A DNA stretch of 21,799 nucleotides. Source: Pseudomonadota bacterium (lineage in GTDB: Bacteria; Pseudomonadota; Alphaproteobacteria; Reyranellales; Reyranellaceae). The DNA is taken from NCBI GenBank assembly GCA_023436825.1, contig JAEZHS010000235.1:1-21799 (forward strand), read 5' to 3'. The position numbers were made by a program, and so were the translations under genes. Below, in pieces: positions 1-6,568 of the stretch. Below the pieces are notes generated by a model, which searched no databases, was not told the origin of the DNA, and was given only the letters and a program-made list of their open reading frames with translations. How positions within the stretch are numbered: position 1 is the stretch's first letter; each line of letters starts with the position of its first letter.

Positions 1-38
1 GTTTCGGTAAGGACGAACGAAGCTTGCTACGCCAAGAC

Positions 39-107
39 TGTCATCCCGAGCGCAGCGAGGGACCTTTCCTGTTGCCTTGAAGGTTCCTCGCTACGCTCGG
101 GATGACA
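39..107. repeat. Long inverted repeat (dispersed palindromic element), possible terminator
   Basis: Two 28-nt arms (39-66 and 80-107) are complementary apart from one C/A mismatch (53/93) and one G-T wobble (61/85), around a 13-nt loop. The arm opens TGTCATCCCGAGCG. The 3' arm ends at the base before the stop codon of the minus-strand MFS gene, so an RNA copy would fold directly behind that gene and could end transcription or protect the 3' end. From memory, very similar TCATCCCGAGCG...GCGAGG strings are scattered in intergenic regions of several alphaproteobacteria, so I read it as a copy of a dispersed REP-like element. Only one copy is in this window. Confidence 0.85.
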
Positions 108-1235
108 TCAGCGCTTTACCAGGCAGAAATACGCGCTGACGCCGAGCAGCGCCGCCAGCGCGGCGTAGAGCGGCGCCTGCGGGACGTTGAGGAACAGCCA
201 CGGCGCCGACAGCGGGCCGACGGCGGCGCCGAAGTCGCGCCAGGTCGAGTAGCTCGCCTGCGAGCTCAGCACGCTCGACTTGCCGCGCTCGAGCACCAGC
301 ACCGGGATCAGCGTGTTGAACATGCCGCGCGATATGACCACGACGAGCGCGCCCAGCAGCTCGTGGTCGAGGGCGATCAGCGCGAAGCCCGCGACCAGGA
401 GGGCTCCGTTGACGATCGAGATGCGCCCCGCGCCGAAGCGGTCGCCGATCCAGCCGCCCAGCGGGCCGGTGGTGATCTCGACCAGCCAGCGCAGCGCCAG
501 AAGGATCGCCGTCGCCAGCACCGGCGCCACCCAGGTGATCGAATCCTTCATCAGAAAGGAGAGCGTCAGCAGGAACACGCCGTCGCTGGTGAAGCCCAGC
601 ATGAAGCCCCACGTCTCCAGGCGGTGCGGGATCGGCAGCCGGAACGGCTTCTTATCGGTGATCTCGCGCGGCAGGCGCGGCAGCAGGAGCGCGGCGCCGA
701 GCGAGATCAGCGTCAGGCCGCCGAAGATCAGGAACACCGAGCGCGACCCGACGGTGACGGCGATCCACGCGCCGCCGACCAGCGACATGGCCTGGACGAT
801 GCCGATGGCGGCGCGGCTTGCGCCCACGCGCTTGCCGGCGTTGGCGCGATCGCTGACGGCATAGGCCAGCGTGGAGAGATTGAGCGAGGCGTAGGAGATG
901 CCCCACAGGATGCGGGCGGCGATCTGGACGGCCTCGCTGTCGACCAGGCCGTAGAGCGTGGTCGAGACGACCGAGCCGATGGCGGCCATCACCATCAAGG
1001 CATGTGGCCCGACCCTTTCGCCGATCGCCGCCACGCCGGAGTTGGCCAAAAGCCTGATCCAGCGGTTGAGCGACAGCAGCACGCCCACCATGGCGAGGCT
1101 GACGCCGAAATCCTGATGGTAGAGCGGCAGGACGGCGTAGAGCAGCGTGTCGCCGATCATGGCGACGGCGATCACCAGGCCGGGCAGCGCCATGCCCACC
1201 GGCTCGGCGATGGGCGATGGGTTGGCGGTGCTCAC
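108..1235 (-). CDS. MFS transporter
   Basis: A 375-residue polytopic inner-membrane protein made of successive hydrophobic stretches, about the size of a 12-helix major facilitator. Between early helices lies NRWIRLLANSGVAAIGERVG, and near residue 256 the segment GPLGGWIGDRFGAGR resembles the MFS loop motif A (GxLaDrxGrr), here at the start of the second half. No substrate can be named. The start is GTG; a GGGAG lies 13 nt upstream, which is far for a Shine-Dalgarno, so an internal start such as the Met at residue 15 is possible. It lies 32 bp after the esterase gene on the same strand, so the two are probably co-transcribed, and it ends against the long inverted repeat. The family call is firm; a role in drug or metabolite efflux is only a guess. 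Confidence 0.85.
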   Translation of the reverse strand: MSTANPSPIAEPVGMALPGLVIAVAMIGDTLLYAVLPLYHQDFGVSLAMVGVLLSLNRWIRLLANSGVAAIGERVGPHALMVMAAIGSVVSTTLYGLVDSEAVQIAARILWGISYASLNLSTLAYAVSDRANAGKRVGASRAAIGIVQAMSLVGGAWIAVTVGSRSVFLIFGGLTLISLGAALLLPRLPREITDKKPFRLPIPHRLETWGFMLGFTSDGVFLLTLSFLMKDSITWVAPVLATAILLALRWLVEITTGPLGGWIGDRFGAGRISIVNGALLVAGFALIALDHELLGALVVVISRGMFNTLIPVLVLERGKSSVLSSQASYSTWRDFGAAVGPLSAPWLFLNVPQAPLYAALAALLGVSAYFCLVKR

Positions 1236-1267
1236 GCGCCCGACTTTGCTCCCTTACTTGATACGTT

Positions 1268-2221
1268 TCACTGGGAGCGTTGCACCAGCGCTTCGCGCAG
1301 CGCGGCTGCAGCGAGCGACGTGCCGCGGCGCGCGCCGTGCAGCAGCATGGGTGAGCTCAAAAAGCCGTGTAGCATGCCGCCGAACTCGACGAGGTCGGCC
1401 TGGGTTCCTTCCTGGTGCAGGCGGAATGCATAGGCGCGGCCTTCATCGCGCAAGGGATCGTAGCCCGCGGTGATCAACAGGGCAGGCGGCAGGCCGGCGA
1501 GCGACTTGGCGCGCAAGGGCGAGACGCGCCAGTCGTCGCGCGAGCCTTTGTCCGGCGTGTAGTGATCGAAGAACCATTCCATCGTGGCCGCGTTCAACCC
1601 ATACCCGTCCTCGTAGCGGCGATAGGACTCGGCGCGGCCGACCGCATCGGTCACGGGATAGGCGAGGAGCTGGAGCCGCAGCTTCGGTCCGCCATTGTCG
1701 CGCGCCCAGATCGCGACCGCCGCGGCGATGTTGCCGCCGGCGCTGTCGCCGCCGATGGCGAGCTTGGAGGAATCGACGCCAATCGAGGCGCCGTTGGCCG
1801 CCACCCATTGCAGCCCGGCCACGACATCGTCGAACGCGCCCGGAAAGCGCGCTTCCGGCGCCAGCCGGTAGTCGATGGCGAAGACCACGATACCGGCCTC
1901 CAGCGCGAACTGGGCGCAGAGCACATCGTGGCTGTCGAGATTGCCGAACACCCAGCCGCCGCCGTGGGCGAAGACCAGGCACGGCAGCTTGGCGTCGGCG
2001 GGCGCCGAGGCCGGACGGTAGATTCGCACTGCGAGCTCGCCCGCAGGACCCGGAATGGTGCGGTCGACGACCTTGGCCTCCGCTGGGCGCGGACCCTGGG
2101 CCGCCGGGCGCAGCGACAGATAGAGGTCGCGCGCCGCCTGGGCAGACAATGTGTTCCACGCCGGTCGATTGGCCGCCGCCATCAAGTCGATCAAGCGCTG
2201 CGATTCGGGATCGAGTGCCAT
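1268..2221 (-). CDS. Alpha/beta hydrolase, hormone-sensitive-lipase (family IV) esterase
   Basis: A 317-residue cytoplasmic serine hydrolase. With the start used here, the oxyanion-hole motif HGGG is at 86-89. The nucleophile elbow GDSAG has its serine at about 160. The catalytic aspartate is in GYDPLRDEG (about 255) and the histidine in MLHGF (about 285). These are the diagnostic elements of the HSL/family IV esterases, which hydrolyse short-chain carboxylic esters; the natural substrate is unknown. I chose the ATG at 2221 because family members usually begin MALDP- and because GGAG lies 8 nt upstream. An in-frame ATG 33 nt further upstream (2254) would add 11 residues. It is the first gene of a likely two-gene unit with the MFS transporter and diverges from the DUF2333 gene. 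Confidence 0.9.
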   Translation of the reverse strand: MALDPESQRLIDLMAAANRPAWNTLSAQAARDLYLSLRPAAQGPRPAEAKVVDRTIPGPAGELAVRIYRPASAPADAKLPCLVFAHGGGWVFGNLDSHDVLCAQFALEAGIVVFAIDYRLAPEARFPGAFDDVVAGLQWVAANGASIGVDSSKLAIGGDSAGGNIAAAVAIWARDNGGPKLRLQLLAYPVTDAVGRAESYRRYEDGYGLNAATMEWFFDHYTPDKGSRDDWRVSPLRAKSLAGLPPALLITAGYDPLRDEGRAYAFRLHQEGTQADLVEFGGMLHGFLSSPMLLHGARRGTSLAAAALREALVQRSQ

Positions 2222-2275
2222 TCCTCCAACTCCATTCACGGACAAACGCGCCACTCTAGCAGTCGTCGCCCCTGT

Positions 2276-2291
2276 TTCGTCACGAGACGAA
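2276..2291. promoter_or_regulatory. Short dyad in the divergent esterase/DUF2333 promoter region
   Basis: TTCGTC-ACGA-GACGAA is a perfect 6-bp inverted repeat about 15 bp before the DUF2333 start, within the 84-bp divergent gap 2222-2305. It could be an operator or a small 5' hairpin. No -35/-10 pair stands out. Confidence 0.3.
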
Positions 2292-2305
2292 TGCTAAGGT
2301 GAGAC

Positions 2306-3343
2306 ATGACGTTCGAACCGGACCACGGAGCGCCCTCCTCGCCGGCCACTCCGCGGTGGCGTAGGAGCTGGGACCGCGTAAAGGCCTGGCGTCCGGGATG
2401 GGGTCGTGGGACGGGACCCGCGCCGAGCGGCCGGCGCCGGCTATGGAGCTGGACCTGGCGCATCGTCGTGGTGGCGCTGGTGCTCTACTATCCGGTCGGC
2501 GCCCTGTTCGTGCAGAACATCGACGACGATCCGCAGTTCGCACCGCGCAACGTGACGCCGGGCGAGAGCCGCGCCGTCGCGGCGGCGGCCCAGCTCGTCA
2601 CCCGCGAGGTCGACGTCAACACCTGGACGCCGATGATGCCGTTCTTCATGCCGGCCGGCATTCTGGACAACATGCCCAATTTCCAGCGCGGCATCATCGC
2701 CGCCCTGGGCCGCTTCAGCACCGAGCTGATGGATCAGGTCGGCCGCGTGCGCGGCACCAGCCAGGTCGATCGCGACCTCGAGCAGGCACGCGGCTTCCTG
2801 AACGAGCAGCCCAACATCTGGATCTGGCAGCCCAGCGTGTCGCTGATGCCCTCGGCGACCTCTGCGCAGAAGTACCGCGCCGGGCGCGACCGGCTGGTCG
2901 CCTACAACAAGCGGCTGGCATCGGGCCAGGCCGTGTTCGAGCGGCGCGCCGACAACCTGCAGGCCCTGATCGACCGTATCGCCAACGACGAGGGTTCGGA
3001 TTCGGCGGTCATCGACCAGCACATCATCGAGAGCGCCGGCGACCTGTTCGACATCCGCGTCGACGATATCTTCTATTTCAACAAGGGCCGCCTCTACGCC
3101 AACTTCATCCTGTTGCGCGAGCTCGGCATCGACTTCGAGAACGTCATCCGCGAGCGCAACCTCACCAACGCCTGGAACGGCACGGTGGAGACCTTTCGCA
3201 TCGCCTCCGCCCTCGATCCCTGGGTCGTGTGGAACGGCTATCCCGACGGATTTCTCATCCCCAACCATCTCGCCGCTCAGGGCTTCTACCTGCTGCGCGC
3301 CCGCGTCCAGCTGCGCGAGATCAGCGCCATCCTGCTGAAATAG
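2306..3343 (+). CDS. DUF2333 family membrane-anchored protein
   Basis: A 345-residue protein recognised from its overall sequence as a DUF2333 member. A basic, proline-rich N-terminal segment (1-48) precedes one hydrophobic helix (about 49-68, IVVVALVLYYPVGALF), which suggests an N-in/C-out anchor with a large periplasmic domain of about 270 residues. That domain has conserved-looking aromatic and acidic stretches such as NIWIWQPS and DDIFYFNKGRLYA. No enzymatic motif is visible and the family function is not known to me. The ATG has AAGGTGA at good spacing. It is the first gene of a tight unit with the TauE/SafE permease (7-bp gap), TIGR02186 and UspA, which suggests an envelope or stress role. 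That role is inference from context. Confidence 0.85.
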   Translation: MTFEPDHGAPSSPATPRWRRSWDRVKAWRPGWGRGTGPAPSGRRRLWSWTWRIVVVALVLYYPVGALFVQNIDDDPQFAPRNVTPGESRAVAAAAQLVTREVDVNTWTPMMPFFMPAGILDNMPNFQRGIIAALGRFSTELMDQVGRVRGTSQVDRDLEQARGFLNEQPNIWIWQPSVSLMPSATSAQKYRAGRDRLVAYNKRLASGQAVFERRADNLQALIDRIANDEGSDSAVIDQHIIESAGDLFDIRVDDIFYFNKGRLYANFILLRELGIDFENVIRERNLTNAWNGTVETFRIASALDPWVVWNGYPDGFLIPNHLAAQGFYLLRARVQLREISAILLK

Positions 3344-3350
3344 GCGACGC

Positions 3351-4277
3351 GTGGAGATTTACCTACCCATCGCCGAGCTGTCGATGAACGTATTCGTTCT
3401 GCTGGGCCTGGGTGGTGCCGCCGGCCTGCTGGCCGGCATGTTCGGCGTGGGCGGGGGCTTTCTCGCCACCCCGCTGCTGATCTTCGTCGGCATTCCGCCC
3501 GCGGTCGCGGTGGCGAGCCAGGCCAACCAGGTGATCGCCAACTCGATCTCCTCGCTGCAGGTGCAGTGGCGGCGCGGCAATGTCGACCTGCGCATGGGCC
3601 TGATATTGCTGCTGGGCGGCATGATCGGCTCGTCGGCGGGCGTCTCGCTGTTCACCTGGCTGAAAGCCATCGGCCAGATCGATTTCGTGATCGCCGTGCT
3701 CTACGTCGTCATGCTGTCGACGATCGGCGTGCTGATGCTGATCGAGAGCGCCCGCACCTACATCCGGCGGCGGCGCAATCCCGAGGCTCCGCGCGGCAAG
3801 CTGCACACTCACTACCTGGTGCACCGCCTGCCGCTGAAGCTGCGCTTCTACAAGTCCAAGCTCTACATCAGCGCCCTGCTGCCGATCGGCATCGGCTTCG
3901 TCATCGGCGTGCTGTCGGCGATCCTGGGCGTCGGCGGCGGCTTCGTGCTGGTGCCGGCGATGATCTACATCCTCGGCATGCCAACTGCGGTGGTCATCGG
4001 CACCTCGAACTTCCAGATCCTGTTCGTGGCCGCGAACGTCACCTTCCTGCAGGCCGCGACCAACGGCACGGTCGACGTCGTGCTGGCGCTGCTGCTGATC
4101 CTGGGCGGCGTGGTCGGCGCGCCGATCGGCTCGCGGCTGGCGGCCAAGCTGCCGGGCGTCGTGCTGCGCGGGCTGATGTCAGTGCTGATCCTGGTCGTGG
4201 CGGTGGAGCTCCTGACCGAGCTTTTGCGCACCCCGAGCTCGCTCTACTCGATCGGCGGCCGGCAGGTGATGCCATGA
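3351..4277 (+). CDS. TSUP (TauE/SafE) family permease
   Basis: A 308-residue polytopic membrane protein. It shows the internal duplication typical of the TSUP/TauE-SafE family: GLLAGMFGVGGGFLATP (about 25-41) and GVLSAILGVGGGFVLVP (about 186-202) are two copies of the same glycine-rich signature, separated by a basic cytoplasmic loop (about 135-170). Characterised relatives export sulfite, sulfoacetate or other organosulfur anions; the substrate here is unknown. The start is GTG, 7 bp after the DUF2333 stop, with a weak RBS; N-termini starting MxxYLPIAE are usual for this subfamily. The gene ends in an ATGA overlap with the TIGR02186 gene, so their translation is probably coupled. That partner is a recurrent neighbour of this subfamily in alphaproteobacteria. 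Confidence 0.92.
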   Translation: MEIYLPIAELSMNVFVLLGLGGAAGLLAGMFGVGGGFLATPLLIFVGIPPAVAVASQANQVIANSISSLQVQWRRGNVDLRMGLILLLGGMIGSSAGVSLFTWLKAIGQIDFVIAVLYVVMLSTIGVLMLIESARTYIRRRRNPEAPRGKLHTHYLVHRLPLKLRFYKSKLYISALLPIGIGFVIGVLSAILGVGGGFVLVPAMIYILGMPTAVVIGTSNFQILFVAANVTFLQAATNGTVDVVLALLLILGGVVGAPIGSRLAAKLPGVVLRGLMSVLILVVAVELLTELLRTPSSLYSIGGRQVMP

Positions 4278-5128
4278 GCCGGTGGGGAGCCGTCGCCGCA
4301 TTGCTGACCGGCTTGCTGCTGGCCATGCCGCTGGCGGCCCAAGGCCCGCGCATCGAGCCGCCGGCCGGCGGCATCTTCGGCCCCTTGCCGGGCAGCGGGC
4401 AGGCGACGGACCCGACCGTGCCGCCGTCGGTACCCAACCAGTTCGAGACGCCCGAGCTGATCGTGGACCTGGCGCGGCCGCGCGTGTCGATCACCTCGGC
4501 CTTCCAGGGCGAGAGCATCCTGCTGTTCGGCATGTTCGATCCACCGGGCGAGATCGTCGTGGTCGTCGTCGGCCCGCCTGCCCGCGAGACGGTGCTGCGC
4601 AAGCAGCGCGTCCTGGGTCTCTGGCTCAATACCGGCCGCCAGGCCTTCGACGACGTCCCGGCCTACTATTTCATCGCCGCCAGCCAGCCGTTGCAGCGCC
4701 TGCTGGCGCGCAGCGCCGGCGGCGAGATCCTGTCGCTCGAGGACCGGATGCAGAGCGTGCGCTCGGTCGGCCAGCGCGAGCACGAGGACCTGATCAAGTT
4801 CCGCCTCGGCCTGGTCGAGGTGAAGCGGCGGGAAGGGCTGTATCCGGCGGCGATCGGCCAGGTCACCATCCAGGCCAACCGGCTGTTCAGGGTCGAGCTG
4901 CCGTTCCCCTCGCGCCTGCCGGAGGGTATCTACGAAGTCAGGACCTACCTCCTGCGCGAGGGCAAGATCGTCGCCGCGGTGTCGCGGCCGCTGCCTGTCG
5001 GCAAGGTCGGATTCAGCGCCCAGCTGGCTGGTTGGGCGGACCACGAGGGGCCACTTTACGGCCTTGGCGCAATCGTCATGGCGCTGCTGGCCGGCTGGAT
5101 CGGCGGTGCGGTCATGCGGCGCATCTAG
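4274..5128 (+). CDS. TIGR02186 family protein (Alph_Pro_TM)
   Basis: A 284-residue protein of the alphaproteobacterial TIGR02186/Alph_Pro_TM family. An N-terminal signal peptide (1-22, hydrophobic core LLTGLLLAMPLAA) precedes a proline-rich linker and a beta-rich periplasmic domain (about 50-255). A C-terminal membrane helix follows (about 258-280, LYGLGAIVMALLAGWIGG), ending in a short basic tail. The topology is therefore type I, with the domain in the periplasm. The ATG overlaps the permease stop as ATGA, which fixes the start; the same frame stays open far upstream but that part only shadows the permease gene. Function is unknown. The fixed pairing with a TSUP permease suggests an accessory or sensor subunit, which is inference. 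Confidence 0.88.
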   Translation: MSRWGAVAALLTGLLLAMPLAAQGPRIEPPAGGIFGPLPGSGQATDPTVPPSVPNQFETPELIVDLARPRVSITSAFQGESILLFGMFDPPGEIVVVVVGPPARETVLRKQRVLGLWLNTGRQAFDDVPAYYFIAASQPLQRLLARSAGGEILSLEDRMQSVRSVGQREHEDLIKFRLGLVEVKRREGLYPAAIGQVTIQANRLFRVELPFPSRLPEGIYEVRTYLLREGKIVAAVSRPLPVGKVGFSAQLAGWADHEGPLYGLGAIVMALLAGWIGGAVMRRI

Positions 5129-5143
5129 AGAAGGGAGCGAGCC

Positions 5144-5629
5144 ATGAGCGAACAGGCCAGCCGGCCCGATGAGCGCGTCTTCCTGGTCGTCGTCGACGAA
5201 AGCCCGGAGATGCGCAACGCGCTGCGCTATGCCTGCCGCCGCGCCAAGCGCACGGGCGGCCGGGTGGCCATGCTCTACGTCATGGATCCGCCCGAGGGTC
5301 AGCAATGGGGGGCGGTCATGGACCTGATGCGCCAGGAAGCGCGCCAGCAGGCCGAGGAGGTGATCGCCAAGCACGCCGACGTCGCCGTTTCCCTGACGGG
5401 CCAGCCGCCGGCCATCTATATCCGCGAAGGCAAGAGCCGTGACGAACTGGTCAAGCTCATCACCGAGGATCGCTCGATCTCGGTCCTGGTGCTGGCGAGC
5501 GCGTCGAGCAGCGAGGGACCCGGGCCGCTTGTGACCGCCTTCGCCGGCAAGCTCGGCAATCAGCTTCGTGTGCCGCTCACCATCGTGCCGGGCGCCCTGA
5601 CGGAAGCGGAGATCGACGCAATCTCTTGA
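5144..5629 (+). CDS. Universal stress protein, UspA family
   Basis: A 161-residue single Usp domain (about 11-150). It has the first strand VFLVVVDESPEMRNAL, the second strand GGRVAMLYVM, and VLVLAS followed by a glycine-containing loop. The ATP-binding loop G-x2-G-x9-G-(S/T) is only partly kept: the region reads EGPGPLVTAFAGKLGN, with Asn where Ser or Thr is usual, so nucleotide binding is uncertain. It has a good RBS (AGGGAG) and starts 15 bp after TIGR02186, as the last gene of the four-gene unit. Its position suggests a cytosolic stress or energy-state input to that membrane module; this is inference. Candidate terminator hairpins follow it. Confidence 0.88.
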   Translation: MSEQASRPDERVFLVVVDESPEMRNALRYACRRAKRTGGRVAMLYVMDPPEGQQWGAVMDLMRQEARQQAEEVIAKHADVAVSLTGQPPAIYIREGKSRDELVKLITEDRSISVLVLASASSSEGPGPLVTAFAGKLGNQLRVPLTIVPGALTEAEIDAIS

Positions 5630-5661
5630 GGCGTGCGCGAAGTTTCTGCGACGATTTTGGC

Positions 5662-5716
5662 GGAGGGGTTTGGCGAACTCCTTTTGTGTTCCGGGCTGCG
5701 GTCCAGGTCGCAGTTT
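5662..5716 (+). terminator. Weak terminator candidates after uspA
   Basis: Two small hairpins follow the stop: GGAG (5662-5665)/CTCC (5678-5681) followed by TTTT (5682-5685), and CTGCG (5696-5700)/CGCAG (5709-5713) followed by TTT. Both stems are short (4 and 5 bp), so termination efficiency is doubtful. Confidence 0.35.
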
Positions 5717-5829
5717 GATCACTGATTTATATGTTGTTGTAAATAAACGATAATATCGTTATATTACATAATATTTGTCCGGTTTGATCCAAGAATCGAC
5801 TTGATCGGTTTGCGCTTGGTTCCTACCTC
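5715..5829 (+). promoter_or_regulatory. AT-rich regulatory region upstream of nfuA
   Basis: The 289-bp gap 5630-5918 holds an AT-rich block (about 5720-5776), unlike the GC-rich surroundings. At its core is a 31-bp dyad: arms 5738-5751 and 5755-5768 agree at 11 of 14 positions (TGTAA...AACGAT) around AAT, with an inner perfect AACGAT-AAT-ATCGTT. TTGATC occurs at 5715, 5784 and 5801, the last two exactly 17 bp apart. The arrangement looks like an operator or upstream promoter element for nfuA. It matches no Irr, RirA or Fur consensus that I can assign. Confidence 0.5.
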
Positions 5830-5918
5830 AAACCCATCGATTGGGGGCGGAGACGTCCTGTCCCCGTCCTAAGCGACGCCAAGCGGAAGGCCGCCACGCG
5901 TTCGACAAGGAGGTAGGT

Positions 5919-6467
5919 TTGTTCATCCAGACCGAGCAGACGCCAAATCCGTCAACCCTGAAGTTCCTCCCGGGCCGCGTGGTCATGGAGAAGGGGACGG
6001 TGGATTTCGCGACCGCCGAAGCAGCAGCTCCCTCGCCCCTGGCGAAGAGGCTTTTCGCGGTCGAAGGCGTCGAACGTGTGTTTCTCGGCTCCGACTTCGT
6101 GACCGTCACCAAGTCGGCTGACCGCGATTGGCAGGTCCTCAAGCCGTCGATCCTCGGCGGCATCATGGAGCACTATACGTCCGGCGATCCGGTGATCGCC
6201 GACGCCGCCGAAGCGCATGCCGCGGCGGCCGACGACGATGAGGTCGTCGCCCAGATCAAGGAACTTCTCGATACGCGCGTTCGTCCGGCCGTGGCGCAGG
6301 ACGGCGGCGATATCGTTTTCCAGGACTTCCGGGACGGCGTGGTCTACCTGCACATGCAGGGCTCCTGCTCGGGCTGCCCGAGCTCGACGGCCACGCTCAA
6401 GATGGGCATCGAGAATCTTCTGAAGCACTACGTGCCGGAAGTGGTGGAAGTGCAGGCGGCCCAGTAG
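5919..6467 (+). CDS. nfuA: NfuA-type Fe-S cluster carrier (NifU family)
   Basis: A 182-residue cytoplasmic Fe-S carrier that receives a cluster from the SUF/ISC machinery and passes it to apoproteins such as MiaB- or LipA-type enzymes. An N-terminal Nfu_N domain (about 1-90, opening with FIQTEQTPNPSTLKFLPG) is followed by a NifU C-terminal domain (about 108-175). The cluster-binding CxxC is at C150-S-G-C153 in GSCSGCPSS. The length fits the alphaproteobacterial two-domain form. I chose the TTG at 5919 because AAGGAGG lies 5 nt upstream and family members begin MFIQT. The frame is open to 5841, but nothing there resembles the family. An upstream CCTACCTC can pair with the RBS (see findings). 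Confidence 0.95.
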   Translation: MFIQTEQTPNPSTLKFLPGRVVMEKGTVDFATAEAAAPSPLAKRLFAVEGVERVFLGSDFVTVTKSADRDWQVLKPSILGGIMEHYTSGDPVIADAAEAHAAAADDDEVVAQIKELLDTRVRPAVAQDGGDIVFQDFRDGVVYLHMQGSCSGCPSSTATLKMGIENLLKHYVPEVVEVQAAQ

Positions 6468-6507
6468 GCCGCCTTCCGCTCAAGCGTACAGCGTAAGAGG
6501 TGCAACA

Positions 6508-6555
6508 CGCGGTCGTGGGGGACCGCGCGATGGACCGTTCGTTTGAGCAAACGAA
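6508..6555 (+). promoter_or_regulatory. Twin hairpins in the leader of the Bax-like gene
   Basis: Two perfect 7-bp stems lie back to back: CGCGGTC (6508-6514)/GACCGCG (6521-6527) and TTCGTTT (6538-6544)/AAACGAA (6549-6555) with a GAGC tetraloop. Neither is followed by a T run. They sit between nfuA and the preferred start at 6569. They may form an RNA 3'/5' boundary or attenuate read-through, and they argue against starts at 6500 or 6530. Confidence 0.4.
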
Positions 6556-6568
6556 ACGAGGGTGTGGC

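Noticed and set aside
102..1433. Long plus-strand open frame (443 codons) opposite the MFS and esterase genes
   Set aside because: Its translation is rich in Arg, Gln, Asp and His with no family resemblance, as expected for the antisense of GC-rich genes. The minus-strand genes have clear domains.
3566..4273. N-terminal extension of the TIGR02186 frame through the permease gene
   Set aside because: It is the frame shadow of the TSUP gene. The signal peptide begins at the ATG at 4274, which overlaps the permease stop.
5738..5768. Classical Fur, Irr or RirA box
   Set aside because: The dyad has AACGAT/ATCGTT arms and fits none of the consensus sequences I can recall closely enough to name.
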